The notes under the pieces: model-generated
What the model was told of the DNA's origin: nothing
The model's database searches: none
What the model saw: the letters and a program-made list of their open reading frames with translations, nothing else
NCBI RefSeq assembly: GCF_947179165.1
Contig: NC_077243.1
Coordinates: forward strand, 53,000,001-53,064,000
Direction of reading: 5' to 3'
Source of the DNA: Solanum dulcamara
Taxonomy: Eukaryota; Streptophyta; Magnoliopsida; Solanales; Solanaceae
DNA: 64,000 bases
Position numbers and translations under genes: made by a program
Part shown: positions 32,493 through 43,055 of the stretch, piece by piece
Numbering within the stretch: the stretch's first letter is position 1
Layout of the letters: each line of letters begins with the position of its first letter

Positions 32493-33590
32493 GTCATCTA
32501 CGGCTTATGCCAAGCTCCTAAATCTTAGTATGATACCCTCACCAATTCTTTGATCCAAATGGGGTTTCAAATGCCAGGGTCATATAATTCTCTGTTTGTT
32601 CTGTATAATTTAGGAGTAACTATTTATATTTTGATTCATGTGGATGATACCATACTCACTGGAAGGAATGAACCACTCCTTCAACAAGTCATTACCTCTC
32701 TTTCAAAAAATATTTCTCTCAAGTATCTTGGTTTACTACACTAATTCTTGGGCATTGAGGTTCATAGGGATTCCAATGGTCTTCTTCTTAGTCAATATAA
32801 ATACATACAATAGGTGTTACCTCAGATGCAAGACTGCAAAAGTGTTTCTTCACCAATGAGTACGTCGGCACTACTATTGGTAGATGATAAATCTCCCAAA
32901 ACTAATGGCAAAGAATATAGGTGTGTAGTTGGTAAGCTTCAATACCTTTCGCTTAATGACTTGACATCACATATGTGGTAAACAATCTTACTCAGTTCAA
33001 CACATCTTCTTTGGTTGACTGAAAGTCCGTTAAACGCACCCTTCGGTATCTTAAAGAAACATTCCACTATGATATTCTTATTTTCCCAAAACAATCCACC
33101 AATCTCTGTCTTTATGCCTATGCTGATGCAGATTGGGCATGTAATGTTAATTATTTCTATCAATATCTGGTTACATTGTTTATCTAGGTATAACGCATAT
33201 TTCTTGGTGCTCTCATTAGCAACCTACTGTCTCCCACTCCTCCACTAAGGTTGAGTATCGGGAAGTTACTTCTGCTTTTTTTGAAACAAGATTGATTACC
33301 CACTTGCTATCAGATCTTCATGTACCACTCAGTACTGCACCTACAATACTATGCAATAACTTTGGGGTCACTAGCATTGCTTAAAATTTGGTACATCATA
33401 CAAAAATGAAGCACCTCGAAGTTGATCTTTCCTTTTTTATAACCAAGTCTGCAATGGCCGAGTTCGAGTATCACACATTCACTCCACTGATCAAATTGAA
33501 GATCTGCTCACCAAACCAATGTCCAAGAAAGCCTTTGAAAGCATGCCTCCCAAGTTATGGGTTGTCCATTCACACTCAACATGTAGGGGG
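32493..33590 (+). pseudogene. Ty1/copia RT end and RNase H, copy 2 (3' part)
   Basis: It resumes with VIYGLCQAPKS, then GFQMPGSYNSLFVLYNLGVT and the catalytic motif as IHVDDTILTG (about 32635-32660), with both Asp kept, next LQQVITSLSKNISLKYLGLL and YKYIQ. RNase H follows from about 33110 with YADADW-, VEYR-, HTKMKHLEVDLSFF- and DQIEDLLTKPM-like blocks in several frames. Stops and shifts are fewer than in copy 1. The end GTAGGGGG (33583-33590) is the polypurine tract just before the 3' LTR. Confidence 0.9.
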
Positions 33591-33776
33591 TGTAACAGTG
33601 CACGTGCTACTTCGCAGTTACTAGAGAATAACTCATGTAATATAGGACTATTCACATAGTTTATCTGCTCTTATTTCCTAGGAAGTTACCTCAGCACAAT
33701 CTGATCACGTTTCTTTGTATATAAACTATACTGAAGACTCATTAATAATATACAATTTTCATTCTACTTCTCTGCA
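33591..33776 (+). repeat. 3' LTR of copia copy 2
   Basis: It begins TGTAACAGTGCACGTGCTA right after a purine tract and ends TCTCTGCA, with a TATATAAACTATA segment near 33717. At 186 bp it is a short copia LTR. Copia copy 1 keeps only the first ~20 bp of it (8279-8300). No 5' LTR is present, so a target duplication cannot be checked. Confidence 0.7.
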
Positions 33777-33918
33777 ATAATAATTGATGAGGCTAATGAG
33801 TGGTCAACTACAGTTCTAATTTAACTTGAGGTATTGTTGTTGCGACAAGTGGAATTGCCTACAATATTTCTGTTTCAAAAGGGAGCACTTCAAGCTTAGA
33901 TAGCAAAGGAAAAGAAGT
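33777..33918 (+). pseudogene. Host-gene piece A, left of the solo LTR
   Basis: The plus strand reads VATSGIAYNISVSKGSTSSL and then DSKGKE up to the LTR insertion at 33918. The same stretch occurs at 37320-37460 (DATSGIG...SRGTTSNL...KGKEVAINQS). The Ser/Thr-rich to acidic composition suggests a disordered region of a larger protein. The gene family is not recognised. It continues at 36801 after the solo LTR. Confidence 0.5.
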
Positions 33919-36800
33919 TGTTACACCCCATACTTTTGTACCTTGGAATGCGTCCTTAAGTTTCTTGAAAGGATCTTAAGCTTCTTAAGTTTCTTAAGGT
34001 TTCCTAAAGTTTCTAAAAGCTTCTTAAGAACTCTTAATCTTCTTAAGAGTTACCATGTGATCCGGGTAATCTATAACTCTATCAAACAACTCTAAGGGAA
34101 AGGAGAATGTGATACCCCATAGTACAAAAGATTGGAAATAAAGCTATAAGAATCTGGAAGAAGTTGGAGACCGAATAATGAGTCGTAGGAATCGACTTAT
34201 TTACGTAAGCTACCAATTTGAAAATCTTACATAATTAAGATACTTGAGTACATACCAAGCTTACATAGCAAGTATTACATATGTTTGCAAAGTAAGATGA
34301 GATTACGAACCCACGAGGGGAAAAGAGAGTTCCACGTGGTAGCATGAGAGAGTGCCATATGGAAGCATGAGAGATACCACGTGGAAGCAGCTGGAGCAAG
34401 GGTGTTGGACCCCATATTCCATGTGGAATTCCGTGATTGAGAAAGGGATATGTTGGCCTAATGAAGGCTTGACACGTGTCACCACTTAGGGCTTGACATG
34501 TGTCACCATGTAGGGTATGACATGTGTCCCCTCTTAAAGTGGCCTATATATATATATATAATTTATGACTTTATGTTCATATTTATCCTATAATTCATCT
34601 TATTTCCAAGAAAGTTCTGGACCAAAAGAAGAGAAGAGAAACTTAAGCTAGAGAGAAGAAAGAGCTACGGTTTTGGGAGGCAAAAAAGATAAGTTCTCTA
34701 ATTTTATTCCATGAATTAATTATATAGGGTATACCAAGAAGGTATTAAGTAGTTATTAATATAAATTTATGGTTTGGATCATCCCCAAATGGACAACAAA
34801 CAGCCACGAAGTTTCAATCGCGCTAGAAGAACTTCCGAGGCAAGTTTTGGCGAGTTTCGGACAAGGTAAGTTTTTCCCTTTCAAATATAAGTTTATGATG
34901 TTATTATGGGGTATATTACATGTCTTAATTGAGGCTTGAAGTGGAAAAAAGTGTATAAGGAAACTTGACGTAAGAAACAAACTAAATTAAAGTCGTAGTA
35001 GGTAAATCAAAATCGGGTAGTGTGTTGTTGTTTTGGTGTTGTAGGTTGGTGTGGTTTAATTTCCGGTTGCAGGGATGGAAAGTACTCAAAAAGGAGTGTG
35101 GTTTCTTCTGTTTTCATCCACACAACCCTCCATTTCGTATGCTAAAAGATTTTACGAAATAAAGGCTAAGAACTCCATTTTGGTATCGTAGTTCGGAGCT
35201 AGTTGTTTGGAATTGTATTGGGTAATGTTGAAGTGATTTATTTATATATATGCTACTGATTGTTGTTGTTGGTATGGTTTTTGATATTTTGGCTGAGTTG
35301 AAATCTCGGGGATGTTGAAGTTATAGGGGAGATGCTGCCCAATTTTTGATAATTTGGAGCTAGTAATAAGCTAGTTAAGGGTAATGAATAAGGAAATAAT
35401 TCCTATAGATATGTGGATGTAGAGTTGGAAATTGGAAAGTGAAAGGTTATTAATCTTAGTATTACTCTCATGTTAAATAGGTTCAAAAGACGACGAGGCG
35501 AACGTGGATGAGAGTAATCCATAAGAGGTATGTAAAGCTAACCGTTCCTTCTTTTGGCATGTCTTTGGCATAAGTATGTAAAGCTAACCATTCTTTCTCT
35601 TGGCATGTTTTTACATAAGTATATAATACTACTCTTTCTTTTTGGCATGGTTTTTATGAAATAATTATATGACTTTTATATGATTCCAAGGAAGTTCCTA
35701 TTCGTAGAGCTGCTAGGATGGACAACTTCTTGATTTTCCAAAGGATATTTTATCGGGCTTAGATATGTGTATATGATTCCAAAATTTCTATTTGGGTATA
35801 ACTCATAGTGATATTCAAATGGTACTTGATATGACTCATTTCTTAATTTTTAAATAATTGCTCATTTTGTTAACTCCATCGAGTCTCAAAAATGATTTGA
35901 AGTGCATTTAGTTTCTCACTACTCCACTCGTGGATGCCTTAATGCTTCCTTCACTGAGCCCGGGTCAGGTTTAGTTATCGTGCGTACTTCTCTATATCGT
36001 TCGTCGTGCCTCGACGTGAGGGGAAAGGTACTCCTTGTACATGGGTTTGATTTGTGGAGTTATGATGTGCCATGTACACATATGATATGACCATCTGATA
36101 TGATATGATTTGTTGTGGAGATATTCCCTACTTTGGAGTTATGATGTACTGTGGCGCCAGTAACGGGGCGACAACCACGAGTTATTCACCAAGTCCCATA
36201 ATGGGGCCGGATATGGCATATGTTTTTCTGCATACATTATCTGTGGTTATGAAAAGCATTTTGATATTCTGGATATTTTGCTCATTTTTGCACCTTCTAT
36301 TCTGGTAATGGCTTTACCTATTACAGTCCATGCTTTACATACTCGGTACATTTTCCGTACTGACCCCCTTTCTTCAGGGGTTGCATTACATGCTCACAGG
36401 TACAGACACTCGATTTGCTGATCCGCTCGCTTAGGACATCCACCCTATTGGTTGGCAGTGCTCCTTTGTCTAGAGCCCTATTTTTGTACTAACTTGTTTG
36501 TTGTACATTTGTACATGTTGGTTAAAGGAACGACAGAGCTCTGTCCCGTCATATGACTAGGCTATCATTCTGTAGAGGTCTATAGACTTGTGATGTGGGT
36601 TATGTATATATATTTTGGGCTTTGTGTTTCATGATGGTCTTAACGGCCCTTTTGTGCTATATCTGTTCTCATGCGCTCTCTAGCGACCCCTTTTTGATTT
36701 CTACTATTGTTTATTCTGCTAAAACGCTAAGTGGGACTAAGGGTACATATGGGTACCCAACTCGGGCACCAGTCACGGCCTACAAAGTTGGGTCGTGACA
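33919..36800 (+). mobile_element. Solo LTR of the TGTTACACCCC gypsy family
   Basis: A 2,882-bp LTR begins TGTTACACCCCATACTTTTG and ends GTTGGGTCGTGACA. It is flanked by GAAGT (33914-33918) and GAAGC (36801-36805), a 5-bp target duplication with one change. No internal region is present, so it is a product of LTR-LTR recombination. It is related to the minus-strand LTR at 25492-28794 and, more distantly, to the LARD LTRs. A repeated TATGTAAAGCTAACC...TTTTGGCATG module occurs near 35525-35660. Small open frames inside it are not genes. Confidence 0.92.
34470..34560 (+). promoter_or_regulatory. Solo-LTR promoter: three 24-bp-phased palindromes and TATA
   Basis: TGACACGTGTCA at 34470, TGACATGTGTCA at 34494 and TGACATGTGTCC at 34518 sit exactly 24 bp apart. 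CCTATATATATATATA follows at about 34542. This is the same arrangement as at 28405-28489. Confidence 0.7.
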
Positions 36801-37060
36801 GAAGCATTAATAAGTTGATCTATAATTGACAAAGTCGAAAAGGGAAAAAGAAAATAATGAGCAATATAATGATGATGACCGAGATTTTGACATCCTTATA
36901 GAAGGATAAGATGTTGATCCTTTTATATCTTGATTTTCATTTTTCTCTTCATGTAAAGGGTTTTTTGGCTTACTACTTTTTGCTTAATTGAAACATTCAC
37001 ACATATATACACAGATAGAGGGTTTTGTTAACGTACTACATGAAGGTACGTAGTAGGTTA
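36801..37060 (+). pseudogene. Host-gene piece A, right of the solo LTR (acidic tail)
   Basis: It continues the gene piece after the LTR: IDKVEKGKKK, then NEQYNDDDRDFDILIEG and DVDPF with stops following. It matches 8299-8470 and 37460-37640. After it, a CTACATGAAGGTACGTAGTAGG segment (about 37038) is also shared with the other copies, so the duplicated unit goes past the coding end. Confidence 0.5.
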
Positions 37061-37319
37061 ACATTGTCTCCATTTATTGTTTTTCTTAAATACCCTTAGT
37101 TTTTAATGCAAACACATTTAGTATATAAGGGTTTTTGATCTTCTTATGGTAAAAAAATTGAAATAGATGGAGTATTAATTACTTGATACAACTTATTTGC
37201 AATTCATACCAAGAAGAGAAATAGTTTCTAGCTAAAGTGTCTCAATGATCTAGTGTTCATTAAATAAAATAGAACATTGAGGCATAGTTATATTTCTCAC
37301 AATATAAGTGATCTAACTT
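37061..37319. other. AT-rich spacer, nothing recognised
   Basis: AT-rich sequence with no coding or repeat signal that I can support; it separates two tandem copies of the same gene piece. Confidence 0.5.
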
Positions 37320-37640
37320 CTTCAAACATTTATGAGTCTAATGAATGGCTGACCATAGTTCTAATTTCACTTGAGGTGATGTTGATGCGACGAGTGGAAT
37401 TGGCTAGACCATTTATGGCTCAAGAGGGACCACTTCTAACTTAAATAAAAAGGGAAAAGAAGTAGCAATAAATCAATCCATAATTGATGAAGTCAAAAAA
37501 CAAGAAAGAAGATGATGAGATATATAATGATCATGAATGAGATTTTAACATTCTTGACAAAAAATATAATGTTGATCCGTTTGGATCTTGATTTGATTAT
37601 GCTAGTCATGTGGATGATTTTTTTGGCTAACTACTTTTTA
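37320..37640 (+). pseudogene. Host-gene piece B (second tandem copy, acidic tail)
   Basis: It reads GDVDATSGIG, then TIYGSRGTTSNL, KGKEVAINQSIIDEVKKQE and DFNILDKKYNVDPFGS, with stops between. It is the second copy of the piece at 33777-33918/36801-37060, in tandem and in the same orientation, and the third in the window counting locus 1. Unrecognised family. The acidic DFDIL..EYDVDPFG core is the most conserved part. Confidence 0.5.
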
Positions 37641-38965
37641 TTAGATCGAAAGATTCACACACACATATAGTATTTTTCTAGCCTACTACATGAAGGTAGT
37701 AGTTTAGCATTGTCCCCATATCAAAAAAGTAGAATTATACACACATATCACTAATCCAAACAAAAGTTTTCATAATTACAGTACTTATAAATACCAAGCA
37801 CATTTTTATTTCATATTCATGCAAACCAGCAAAGTAAAAAGTTAACAATGACATGTATTTATTAACTATCTAAGCATACTAATGTACAACAAATTCAAGA
37901 CAATGTACACAATAAATAAGGGCATTAGAGAATCCTTTGTCACCGCAGTTTAGACTTATTGTCGTAGCCTGCACAACATGGTGGAATAAATATTAAAACT
38001 GCAATCATATGCATAGAAATAAATAAATAATGCAAAAGATCCAGGTACTCTATATAATGAAATTTATAGCAAGAATAAAGCATATGTAATAATTCAAGAT
38101 CAACACTGAGTTGTGCTATCAATGAATACTGAATAGGATATATATTTTCTCTATCTATTGATGGTTGTGTTGGTGAAGATAGCTAGAGTGCAACAATATG
38201 AATCATCTTCATCAAGAAAACTATATTATATGTTGTAAATACAAAGAAGGTCAAAAATTTGTCATCATATTTTTACTTTTTTTATTTTTTTTCAATGTAT
38301 TTTTTCTTGAATCGGGGGTCACTCAAAAATTATATTGTATATACAAGGTCAAAATTATCTTTTGTGCGTGTATATATTAGATATAAATCCCTATTTCTTC
38401 TTCTTATATTCCATGGAATCAATCCAGGTGTGCGCAAGCATGGCTAGACCACCACACAGGGACAACTCAACCATAAAGTCACTGAAGCAATGGTTTTAGG
38501 CTCCCAAAATATAACGCCTCAAAATTAATCAATGTCAATATATATAAATTTAAATAATTATGTATTATTCTATATTTTGTTTGTATAATTTACTTCAATT
38601 TAAATTAGTCATGTTTTAACATTGTTTGTAAAATTATGTACAATTCTTTGAAGTGTCTTCTTAGACATTTCAAGCATAAACTAATTAGATTATCAAATAA
38701 TTAAATATGAAAAGAAATTATCTAACATTGAATGTCTTCTAAAGTGTAAGAATCACCAAAATATTGATGATTTAGACCTAGTTTAGTAATTAAAAGTAAT
38801 ACAATATTTTATGCAAGTAAAAATTATACTATAATTGGCATACTCAATTAGATAAAGTCTTAATTCTATTTTTAAATATTTCTATTACTAGAATAATTTT
38901 GATAGTTTGTATAACAAATGAATCAATTGGAAAAGTTTTCAAAACTATAATCAATAAGAACTTAC
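37460..38965. repeat. Duplicated 1.5-kb segment, copy at locus 2 (partner 8299-9810)
   Basis: It is collinear with 8299-9810 over about 1.5 kb. The match ends within CAAAACTATAATCAATnA (about 38950 here, 9790 there). The non-genic remainder (38000-38965) is AT-rich with no other coding content seen. Confidence 0.8.
37880..37968 (-). pseudogene. PHD-type exon, locus 2 copy
   Basis: The 3' splice site GTTGTGCAG/G opens the minus-strand reading ATTISLNCGDKGFSNALIYC, then VHCLEFVVH and a stop. Compared with the locus-1 exon it has kept GDKGFSNAL (closer to living plant proteins) but lost the first zinc ligand (Cys to Ser). Both copies stop at the same codon position, so the inactivation probably predates the duplication. 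Confidence 0.5.
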
Positions 38966-38969
38966 TTAA

Positions 38970-40607
38970 GACAGTTTATGAGAGCTTACTTATATCAATT
39001 TTTACCATTAAGGGTATAATATATAGAATATATTTGTTCCTCTTTTTTTAATAAAATATCAGGCTTTTATTAATCATGGAAATGTTAAACATCAGAATAA
39101 ATAAATAATAAAATATGTCCAAAAACTAAGGACACCATGCCATAACCGAGAGAATCCATCACGAGCTAGAAGGATAGCTCACCTTGAAATTTTATAACCT
39201 GAAGACTGACTAGAGCTGAGGTCGAGTCGAAGTCGGTGGAATACTCGCTGCATTCCACAAAATAAAACAAGAAAAGATACAAGTAGGGGTTAGTACAGGA
39301 CAACATGTACTGAGTAGGTATCATCGACCGACTCAAAATAGAAATCAACATGCATAAAGTAATAGCGAAAAATCAACAATAATACTTAACAAGTGGCAAC
39401 CAATGAACAATTACATAACTAGTCAACAATATAAAGATCACACATGAGGACTCAAGCCTCCACATCACACTATTTTGAAAAATGAGTTATTGAAGATTGG
39501 GTAATATTAAGTCATTTTAATTTGTTTTTCTTTAATATTATCATGCCGGAATGTGACACCCAATTCAAATATACCATGTCGGAACGTGACACCCGATCCA
39601 ATAATACCATATCGGAATGTGACACCCGATCTAAATATAATTAATTTATCATTCTTTATTATTACATTCCACTTCATTAGAAATATTTTATCAAGCCTTC
39701 TTTATTCAAATCACCAATTATATAGGGCAATTTCTGAATTATAGATTTCACGGTCTTGGGATTTCAGACCATCACAACAATATACCACCCATCCAAACCA
39801 CAATAATTAAATGCATAGTAAACTTCACACATTACTCAATGACTATAAATCACTATTAAGAGTCTATTTATGATATAGAATAAAATCATAACCTACCTCC
39901 ACCGAAGAACCGAAGTCAAGCAAGCTAATTTACCGATGTCTTTCCTTTCTTTGATGTCGCATAATGTTTCCAATCTGCAGTGCCTTCCCGTACATGCGCC
40001 TTTTACGAGGATTAAGCATCGATGTTGCTACTTCTTGCCGTATCACGTTATTTTTTTCAACCCATTTATCCATGATTTTAATAACAGATAAAGTTGATGC
40101 TGCCATGAATAATCTTAGAAAACCATGAGATGCAATTTGGAATCCTCTAAATGTAAGAGGTCTATGTGATATTACATTGGAAGCCTATTTAAGCCCAGCA
40201 TTCTGTCCTTTCAGGCATTGACTTGAAATATCTAAAGTGGCATAACAAATTCGAGAGCCTCCGATCATAAATACTTGTTTCTTAAAATAAGAAGACGCAC
40301 TCGACGAACTGCCCACATGATTCCTTTGCAAACTCTAAATGTGACTCTAGAATACCAAAGAATCCTTAAACCCTTATGTAATTAAGTGATAAACCTCATT
40401 AACTTATCTTAATAACTAAAGTGGTATATGATATTAAATGAATTAACACTTTAACCCACCAATTAAATAAGTTATCTAAGTTTACCCCTCAATTAAATAA
40501 CCATAGTTATTGAATAGTCCAAAATACACATTAAACATTTACGGAATGAGCGTTTTATAAAATAAAAAAACCTAGTACTTAAAACGACCTAATGGATTAT
40601 TACAACA
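38970..40607 (-). repeat. 3' LTR of gypsy-3 (minus strand)
   Basis: Its start, read on the minus strand from 40607, is TGTTGTAATAATCCATTAGG, the usual TGT(A/T)A(A/C)GACCC-type LTR start. It lies on the far side of LINE-1 from the end of the gypsy-3 pol gene. Within, TACTGAGTAGGTATC, an AACATGTACTGAG block, and the repeated GTCGGAACGTGACACCCGAT array are typical of Solanaceae gypsy LTRs. The lower end is set by the end of the host duplication (38965) and is approximate. Confidence 0.7.
39542..39640. repeat. 33-bp tandem repeat x 3 in the gypsy-3 LTR
   Basis: CGGAA(C/T)GTGACACCC anchors lie at 39547, 39580 and 39613, an exact 33-bp period. The unit also carries ATACCATGT. Confidence 0.9.
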
Positions 40608-43055
40608 GACAATGTAGTGATCAAGTTGGATATGGCTAAGGCATATGACAGGGTCTCCTGGTCCTTCACTTGTATGGTCATGAGAAGGATGGGATTTGGA
40701 GAAGTCATTATTGATATGGTGTGGAGGATCATGTCTAACAACTGGTATTCAGTCATCATCAATGGGGTAAGGCATGGATTTTTTCATTCCACAAGAGGTC
40801 TCAAGCAAGGAGACCCCTTGTCACCTGCCTTATTCATTATAGGAGCAGAAGTACTATCCAGGATGCTGAATAATCTTAACCAACACTACCTATATACTGG
40901 ATTTCACATGGAAAGAAAGGGCCCCCAAGTGAACCACTTGAGCTTTGCAGATGATGTAATCATCTTCACTGCTACCAACAACTTCTCCATGACTCTTATA
41001 ACCAAGACTTTGAAGGTTTATGAAACAACTTCAGGCCAGCTAATCAACAAGGACAAGAGCCAGTTCATGCTTCCTCTTAATACCAATCCAGATGTTATTG
41101 ATAGGATAAGCAGGATCACAGGCTTCAAGTGGACACATGGTCCCATTACTTACCTGGGCTATCCACTCTACATTGGAAGGCAGAGAATCATTTACTATAC
41201 AAGTATGGTGTCCAAAGTTTTAAGCAAAATTAGAGGATGGCAGACTAAAGTGTTGGGCTATGGAGGCAGAGCAACATTGGTGAAATCAGTGCTGCAATCA
41301 CTACCAATCCACTTACTGTCTGCAATCAGACCTACTGCTACCACTATGAATCAGATCAGGGGCCTCATAGCTGACTTTTTCTGGGGGTGGGACAAGGAGA
41401 AGAAGAAATATCACTGGGCATCATGGGAGACCCTCAGCTATCCTGTGGAAGAAGGGGGTATTGGTATGAAGAAAATACAAGATGTGTGCTTAGCTTTGCA
41501 ATACAAACAATGGTCGACCTTCAAGTCTAAGAAGACTTTATGGGGAGAATTTCTGAAGGCTAAGTACTGCCAGAGGGCTCATCCTGTGATAAAAAAATGG
41601 CACACAGGTCAGTCTATTATGTGGAAGCACATGATGGCTAATAAAATTGATATTGAGCCACATATACACTGGCACATCAACTCAGGTACAAGTAGTTTAT
41701 GGTGGGATGATTGGTTGGGTATTGGCCCCCTAGCTTATCATAACAACCATCTACCTAGACTCAACAATACTAGAGTATCTGAATATATTGAGAATGGGGA
41801 GTGGAATGTGCAGAAAATCAGAAAATATGCCCCACCTCAGCTGGTGCAGCAGATACTAGACACTGAGATAGACTATCACCCTAACATAGCTGATCAAGCA
41901 TGCTGGAAGTTGACTTCACATGGCAACTTTACTTCTAATTCAGCATGGGAATTAGTTAGAAAGAAAAGAGCCAAGACCCTGACTGATGGGTGCACTTGGC
42001 ACACTAACATTCCCTTCAAAGTGTCTTTTCTACTATGGAGAGCTCTGAGACAGAAACTCCCTACTAATGATAAACTTGTCCAATTTGGAATAGTACCAAC
42101 AGCATGTTCTTGTTGTTACAGGCCAGGATTGGACAATGTAGATCACATATTTGCTTCAGGAAATTTTGCCAAGCATATTTGGCAACACTTCTCTAGATCA
42201 TGGGGGATAATGCAAGGGTCCTGCTCACTGAGAAGCATACTAATGAATTGGTGGACTGCCAAGTCCAGTAATGAGGCTCAGAAGCTCATGTTGCAGGCCA
42301 CTCCTATCTTTGTATGTTGGCATATATGGAAGAATAGATGTGCAAGTAAGTATGGAGGAAAGAAATCTAGTACTACTAGAGTTAAATTCTCCATAGTCAA
42401 GGACCTTTACATGCTGATACACAATGCTTTCCCCTACATTAAGTGGCCACAGAGCTGGAAGGAACTGGTTCCTATGATAGAACAGTGTCAACAAGACATG
42501 AGAGTGTCCAAAGTTATGTGGATCAGACCTCCATCTTCCATTGTGAAATTGAATACTGATGGGAGTGCATTAGACAACCCTGGGAAAATTGGAGCAGGGG
42601 GAATAATAAGAGACCACAATGGTAACTTAATATATGCCTTTGCAACTCCATTGGGAATGGGTACTAATAACCAAGCAGAGGTGCAGGCAGCAACTATTGG
42701 CCTCACTTGGTGTATTCAACATGGACATAATAGAGTGATATTGGAAGTTGATTCTCAACTATTGACTAAGTGGCTGAAACAAGACCTTAAGCCACCTTGG
42801 AGCATTCACAGATATGTTACAAAGTTACAATCCCTGGTCCAACAATTGGAATTCTTTCAGTGTAAACATATATTCAGAGAAGCAAACCATCCTGCAGATA
42901 CCTTATCAAAATGCAGCCACAGGTTCAATGATACACAACACTTCTACAACATCCAGCAGCTACCACAGGAAACAAAAGGTTACATCAAGATGGACAAGCT
43001 AGGAATGGCAAGTTTCAGAAGGAAAACTCTAAAAAGAATCAAACTACCCTCTTGA
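40608..43055 (+). CDS. LINE ORF2 C-terminal part: reverse transcriptase, zinc-finger linker and RNase H
   Basis: The 812-codon uninterrupted frame starts (as an open frame, not a true start) at 40617. RT: KLDMAKAYDRVSW (residues 3-15), GLKQGDPLSP (61-70), the catalytic FADD (110-113) and the thumb region. The zf-RVT linker (about residues 440-530) has CWKLTSHGNFT...W...K..FLLWRAL and TACSCC. RNase H (about 640-775) keeps all four acidic ligands: NTDGSA, NQAEVQA, LEVDSQ, HPADTLS. The tail is basic (FRRKTLKRIK). The endonuclease and the first part of RT are missing, so the copy cannot move by itself. The absence of stops points to recent insertion or unusual preservation. Confidence 0.93.
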   Translation, partial: DNVVIKLDMAKAYDRVSWSFTCMVMRRMGFGEVIIDMVWRIMSNNWYSVIINGVRHGFFHSTRGLKQGDPLSPALFIIGAEVLSRMLNNLNQHYLYTGFHMERKGPQVNHLSFADDVIIFTATNNFSMTLITKTLKVYETTSGQLINKDKSQFMLPLNTNPDVIDRISRITGFKWTHGPITYLGYPLYIGRQRIIYYTSMVSKVLSKIRGWQTKVLGYGGRATLVKSVLQSLPIHLLSAIRPTATTMNQIRGLIADFFWGWDKEKKKYHWASWETLSYPVEEGGIGMKKIQDVCLALQYKQWSTFKSKKTLWGEFLKAKYCQRAHPVIKKWHTGQSIMWKHMMANKIDIEPHIHWHINSGTSSLWWDDWLGIGPLAYHNNHLPRLNNTRVSEYIENGEWNVQKIRKYAPPQLVQQILDTEIDYHPNIADQACWKLTSHGNFTSNSAWELVRKKRAKTLTDGCTWHTNIPFKVSFLLWRALRQKLPTNDKLVQFGIVPTACSCCYRPGLDNVDHIFASGNFAKHIWQHFSRSWGIMQGSCSLRSILMNWWTAKSSNEAQKLMLQATPIFVCWHIWKNRCASKYGGKKSSTTRVKFSIVKDLYMLIHNAFPYIKWPQSWKELVPMIEQCQQDMRVSKVMWIRPPSSIVKLNTDGSALDNPGKIGAGGIIRDHNGNLIYAFATPLGMGTNNQAEVQAATIGLTWCIQHGHNRVILEVDSQLLTKWLKQDLKPPWSIHRYVTKLQSLVQQLEFFQCKHIFREANHPADTLSKCSHRFNDTQHFYNIQQLPQETKGYIKMDKLGMASFRRKTLKRIKLPS

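Noticed and set aside
36801..37060. Acidic gene tail as part of SGS3 or a UBC23-26-type E2 enzyme
   Set aside because: Both have acidic stretches, but no diagnostic motif of either family is visible; the resemblance is only in composition.
42240..42706. Minus-strand frames opposite the LINE RNase H
   Set aside because: Shadow frames antisense to a well-supported coding domain.
41000..43055. Possible pararetrovirus (caulimovirus) RT
   Set aside because: The RT has LINE motifs (KLDMAKAYDRVSW, GLKQGDPLSP, FADD) with a zf-RVT linker and a C-terminal RNase H of non-LTR type; no movement or coat protein motifs occur.
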